Assembly: GCA_023247815.1 (NCBI GenBank)
Contig: JAHFFS010000059.1
Span: forward strand, 1-8,090
Direction of reading: 5' to 3'
Origin: Candidatus Omnitrophota bacterium
Lineage (GTDB): Bacteria; Omnitrophota; Gorgyraeia; Zapsychrales; JANLHA01
DNA: 8,090 bases
The notes beneath the pieces are model-generated. The model did no database searches. It worked only from the letters and a program-made list of their open reading frames with translations, and was not told the DNA's origin. Positions 4,941 through 8,090 of the stretch are shown one piece after another. Position 1 is the stretch's first letter, and each line of letters begins with the position of its first letter. A program made the position numbers and the translations under genes.

Positions 4941-6254
4941 ATGGCATTGATCGTCGATATGGATAAAATCGTCTCGCTGTGCAAGAGACGCGGCTTTATC
5001 TTTCAATCTTCAGAAATTTATGGTGGTTTGGGCAGCGCCTGGGACTACGGCCCCTTAGGGGTCGAGTTGAAGCGCAATCTCAAACAGGCCTGGTGGAAAT
5101 CGGTTGTTCACGAACGAGATGACATGCTCGGCCTGGATGCCAGTATCCTTATGCATCCCAATACTTGGAAGGCCTCGGGGCATACCGAGAATTTTTCCGA
5201 TGTTTTAGTTGATTGCAAGAAGTGCAAAAAGAGGTTTCGGCAGGATCACGTCGGAAAAACCTGTCCGGAATGCGGATCAAAAGATTTTACCGAAGGGCGG
5301 CCTTTCAATCTGATGTTAAAAACTTATTTGGGTGCCGTTGAAGACGAGAGCAGCATCACCTATCTGCGGCCGGAAACCGCGCAAGGGATTTTCGTGAATT
5401 TTCAAAATTGCGTTGATACCAGCCGCAAACGTCTTCCTTTTGGGATCGCCCAGGTCGGCAAGTCGTTTCGTAATGAAGTGACCCCCGGCAATTTCACTTT
5501 TCGAACCAGAGAATTCGAACAAATGGAAGTTGAATATTTCACCCGCCCCGATCAAGCGGAACAATCCCATCAAAAATGGATTGAGGACCGTTTCGACTGG
5601 TATCTCAATTTAGGACTCAAAAAAGAAAACCTTCGCCGTCGTGTCCATGCCGACGACGAATTGGCCCATTACGCGAAAGGCTGTACCGACATCGAGTATC
5701 ATTTCCCGTTTGGCTGGTCAGAGCTTGAGGGGATTGCCAACCGCGCCGATTATGATCTTCAGCAGCACTCGAAGGTCTCTGGTAAGGATTTGCGTTATCA
5801 GGACCCGGTCAGTCAGGAAAAATTTTTCCCTTACGTGATTGAGCCGTCGGGCGGGGTTGACCGCGCGGCCTTGGCGTTTCTCGTCGATGCTTATCATGAA
5901 GAAGACGTGGAAGGCAGTACGCGCGTTGTCTTGCGTTTGCACAAGAATTTGGTCCCGACCCAGGTCGCGGTCTTGCCGTTGTTAAAGAAAAACCATGAGA
6001 TCGTGGCCCTGGCCAAGAATCTCCGTCGGGATTTGCAAAAATCATTGACGTGCGTTTATGATGACACGGCGGCGATCGGCAAATTGTACCGTCGGCAGGA
6101 TGAGGTGGGAACATTTTTCTGTGTTACGGTTGATGTCCAATCACTCGAGGACAAACAGGTCACGGTCCGTTCCCGCGACACCATGAAGCAGGAACGGGTT
6201 TCGGTGGACCGCTTGAAAGATTATTTGACTGAAAAATTTTCAAATGATTTTTAA
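4941..6254 (+). CDS. glyQS: Glycyl-tRNA synthetase, single-chain (homodimeric) type
   Basis: Charges tRNA-Gly with glycine using ATP; a class II synthetase of the alpha2 type, unrelated in architecture to the alpha2beta2 enzyme of many bacteria. The 437-aa protein shows the family's opening CKRRGFIFQSSEIYGGL (14-30) and WDYGPLGVELK (34-44), a zinc-binding insert with C92, C95, C108 and C111, motif 2 with FRNE (176-179) and the FTFRTREFEQME stretch (185-196), motif 3 GGVDRAALAFL with R308, and the C-terminal anticodon-binding domain from about 335 (VAVLPLLKK, then LYRRQDEVGTFFCVTVD). Length is slightly below the usual ~460. Start ATG 4941 fits conservation, though the only Shine-Dalgarno-like sequence (aaagg) is one base away; ATG 4959 is the other possibility. 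It lies 24 nt upstream of ppdK and is probably co-transcribed with it. Function is almost certain. Confidence 0.96.
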   Translation: MALIVDMDKIVSLCKRRGFIFQSSEIYGGLGSAWDYGPLGVELKRNLKQAWWKSVVHERDDMLGLDASILMHPNTWKASGHTENFSDVLVDCKKCKKRFRQDHVGKTCPECGSKDFTEGRPFNLMLKTYLGAVEDESSITYLRPETAQGIFVNFQNCVDTSRKRLPFGIAQVGKSFRNEVTPGNFTFRTREFEQMEVEYFTRPDQAEQSHQKWIEDRFDWYLNLGLKKENLRRRVHADDELAHYAKGCTDIEYHFPFGWSELEGIANRADYDLQQHSKVSGKDLRYQDPVSQEKFFPYVIEPSGGVDRAALAFLVDAYHEEDVEGSTRVVLRLHKNLVPTQVAVLPLLKKNHEIVALAKNLRRDLQKSLTCVYDDTAAIGKLYRRQDEVGTFFCVTVDVQSLEDKQVTVRSRDTMKQERVSVDRLKDYLTEKFSNDF

Positions 6255-6278
6255 CTTTTAAAGAAAGGCAAAGACGTT

Positions 6279-8090
6279 ATGGCGAAGAAATATGTTTATT
6301 CTTTCGGCGGTGGAAAGGCCGAAGGCAAAGCGGACATGAAAAATTTGCTCGGCGGTAAGGGCGCCAATTTGGCGGAGATGGCTGGGCATCCCAATTTGCG
6401 GTTGCCGGTCCCGCCGGGGTTCACGATCACGACTGAAATCTGCACGTACTTTTACGACAATAAGAAAAAATACCCGTCGGAATTGAAGGCGCAGGTCAGC
6501 GCGGCCTTAAAAAAGATTGAACAGATCACGGGTAAAAATTTTGGTGACCGTAAAAATCCGTTATTGGTCTCGGTCCGTTCTGGTGCTAGAAAATCAATGC
6601 CAGGAATGATGGAAACAGTTTTGAATGTGGGATTGACCGAAGAAACGCTTCCGGGACTGGCCGCTAAAGTGGGGGGGGAACGATTTGCCTATGACGCTTA
6701 CCGTCGGCTTTTGACGATGTACGCGGATGTGGTCATGGAAAAATCCGCCGGGATTGAGCCGGTTGAAGGCAAGGGTGTGCGGCGGCATTTGGAAAAAATC
6801 CTTGATGAAGTGAAAGAAAAGCGCAAGGTTGAGTTTGATAAAGACCTCAACCTCGAAGACCTGAAAAAAATCTGCGCGCTTTATAAGCTTAAGATCAAAG
6901 AAGTTTTAGGGAAGGAATTCCCCGACGATCCTATAGAACAATTGTGGGGCGGGGTTACCGCGGTGTTTGCTTCCTGGAACGGGAAACGCGCGGTCTCTTA
7001 CCGTCGGATTGAAAGGATCCCGGATGCTTGGGGAACCGCAGTGAATGTTCAGGCCATGGCCTTTGGGAATACGGGAGACACTTCAGCAACGGGTGTGGCT
7101 TTTACCCGCAATCCTGGCAACGGCGACAATAAGTTTTACGGCGAGTATCTCGTCAATGCCCAGGGTGAAGATGTGGTGGCTGGAATTCGCACACCGGCGC
7201 CGATCAACAAATATTCGCAGAGCGAATATAACAAGAGTTTGCAAACCCTGGAGCAGTTCAATCCAAAACTTTACAAAGAACTGGAAAGCATCCGTCAGCG
7301 TCTTGAAAAGCATTATCACGACATGCAGGACATCGAGTTCACGATTGAAGAGGGAAAACTTTATATGCTGCAGTGCCGATCTGGCAAGCGCAATGGGCCG
7401 GCGGCGGTGCGGGTGGCGATGGACATGTTGAAAGAAGGTCTGATTAACAAAGAAGAAGCGATCGGACGCGTGACACCGTCGCAGTTGGATGAATTGCTTC
7501 ATCCGGTCATTGATCCTAAAGAAGAGAAGACTGCCAAGGTGTTGAGTAAAAAAGGTCTTCCTGCCGGGCCAGGTGCGGCCAGCGGAAGGATTGTTTTCAA
7601 CGCCGAGGACGCGGTCAAGTGGTTTAAGCGTGGTGAAAAAGTGATCTTGGTGCGCGAAGAAACCAATCCTGAAGACGTCGAGGGGATGCGGGCCGCGGAA
7701 TCGATTTTAACCGCTCGAGGAGGAATGACCTCGCACGCCGCTTTGGTCGCCCGAGGATGGGGCAAGTGCTGTGTTGTGGGTTGTTCGGACATCGACATCG
7801 ATGAAGAAGAAAAAGTCATGAAAGTCAATGGCCATACCTTAAAGGAAGGCGATTGGATCACCCTCAATGGTACGAAGGGGATCGTTTATGAAGGTCGTCT
7901 GCCGATGATTGACGCGACTGAAGAAAATAAAGTTTTTAATGATTTTTTAAAGATTTGTGATCAGATCCGTATTTTAAAAATCCGTACCAATGCCGATACT
8001 CCCGACGACGCTGCCAAGGGACGGGCCTTTGGTGCCGAGGGGATCGGGCTTTTTCGTACCGAACATATGTTCTATGGAAAAAATTCCGAG
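6279..8090 (+). CDS. ppdK: Pyruvate, phosphate dikinase, 3'-truncated by the window
   Basis: Catalyses ATP + phosphate + pyruvate <-> AMP + PPi + phosphoenolpyruvate in the cytoplasm, used for gluconeogenesis or, in anaerobes, for PPi-linked glycolysis. The frame is open from ATG 6279 to the window edge, giving 604 residues of an expected ~880-910. It contains the ATP-grasp domain (LLGGKGANLAEM at 23-34, SVRSGA, MPGMMETVLNVG, TGVAFTRNP, and MLQCRSGKR, where the family more often has QTRNGKR), then the phosphohistidine swivel domain with TARGGMTSHAALVARG and the phospho-accepting His486. The start of the PEP/pyruvate TIM barrel follows (GAEGIGLFRTEHMFY, Arg593). A purine-rich agaaagg ends ten bases before the start. 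No PPDK regulatory protein (DUF299 type) lies between glyQS and ppdK, as occurs in some Firmicutes. The enzyme appears intact as far as it can be seen. Confidence 0.96.
   Translation, partial: MAKKYVYSFGGGKAEGKADMKNLLGGKGANLAEMAGHPNLRLPVPPGFTITTEICTYFYDNKKKYPSELKAQVSAALKKIEQITGKNFGDRKNPLLVSVRSGARKSMPGMMETVLNVGLTEETLPGLAAKVGGERFAYDAYRRLLTMYADVVMEKSAGIEPVEGKGVRRHLEKILDEVKEKRKVEFDKDLNLEDLKKICALYKLKIKEVLGKEFPDDPIEQLWGGVTAVFASWNGKRAVSYRRIERIPDAWGTAVNVQAMAFGNTGDTSATGVAFTRNPGNGDNKFYGEYLVNAQGEDVVAGIRTPAPINKYSQSEYNKSLQTLEQFNPKLYKELESIRQRLEKHYHDMQDIEFTIEEGKLYMLQCRSGKRNGPAAVRVAMDMLKEGLINKEEAIGRVTPSQLDELLHPVIDPKEEKTAKVLSKKGLPAGPGAASGRIVFNAEDAVKWFKRGEKVILVREETNPEDVEGMRAAESILTARGGMTSHAALVARGWGKCCVVGCSDIDIDEEEKVMKVNGHTLKEGDWITLNGTKGIVYEGRLPMIDATEENKVFNDFLKICDQIRILKIRTNADTPDDAAKGRAFGAEGIGLFRTEHMFYGKNSE

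Noticed and set aside
7083..7867. Long open frames on the - strand opposite ppdK (7083-7502 and 7499-7867)
   Set aside because: They are shadows of the strongly conserved ppdK coding frame; their translations show no family features.

Overview
All six genes lie on the + strand of what looks like a diderm (two-membrane) bacterium of an uncultured lineage. The signs are an outer-membrane inverse-autotransporter barrel, a second exported protein, a single-chain glycyl-tRNA synthetase next to pyruvate phosphate dikinase, moderate GC, and intergenic palindromic repeats built from CAAGT/ACTTG and GAGACT words. My best guess is Omnitrophota or a neighbouring PVC-like phylum. This rests on style and gene content, not on any search.

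Layout. Positions 2-835 hold the 3' part of an NfnA/SudB/PyrK-like FAD/[2Fe-2S] reductase subunit. After a palindromic repeat (838-919) comes its usual partner, an NfnB/GltD-like flavoprotein (932-2317). It overlaps by 38 nt with panB (2280-3116), ketopantoate hydroxymethyltransferase. A short AT-rich gap (3117-3195) carries a weak hairpin and a promoter. It is followed by an inverse-autotransporter-type beta-barrel protein with no passenger (3196-4056) and, one base later, a small secreted protein of unknown function (4058-4624). The 316-nt gap 4625-4940 holds GC-rich REP-like hairpins, a second and longer copy of the palindromic repeat, and a good sigma70-like promoter. That promoter probably drives glyQS (4941-6254) and ppdK (6279-8090, cut by the window end).

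How the genes relate. The first two products form a Nfn/glutamate-synthase-beta type electron-transfer pair, but both are altered at cofactor positions. The large subunit has lost five of the seven cysteines that bind its two [4Fe-4S] clusters, with spacing preserved. Its second nucleotide-binding site is changed at the glycine loop and at the arginines that normally read NADPH. The small subunit has Cys where Nfn proteins have the unusual Asp ligand of the [2Fe-2S] cluster, and Trp where the flavin-contacting Arg is expected. This suggests a re-purposed Nfn-like complex rather than a standard electron-bifurcating transhydrogenase, and it is the strongest lead here. The second lead is the barrel plus tightly coupled secreted protein, which could be a split surface-display system. 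panB (CoA precursor synthesis), glyQS (translation) and ppdK (pyruvate/PEP interconversion) look ordinary.
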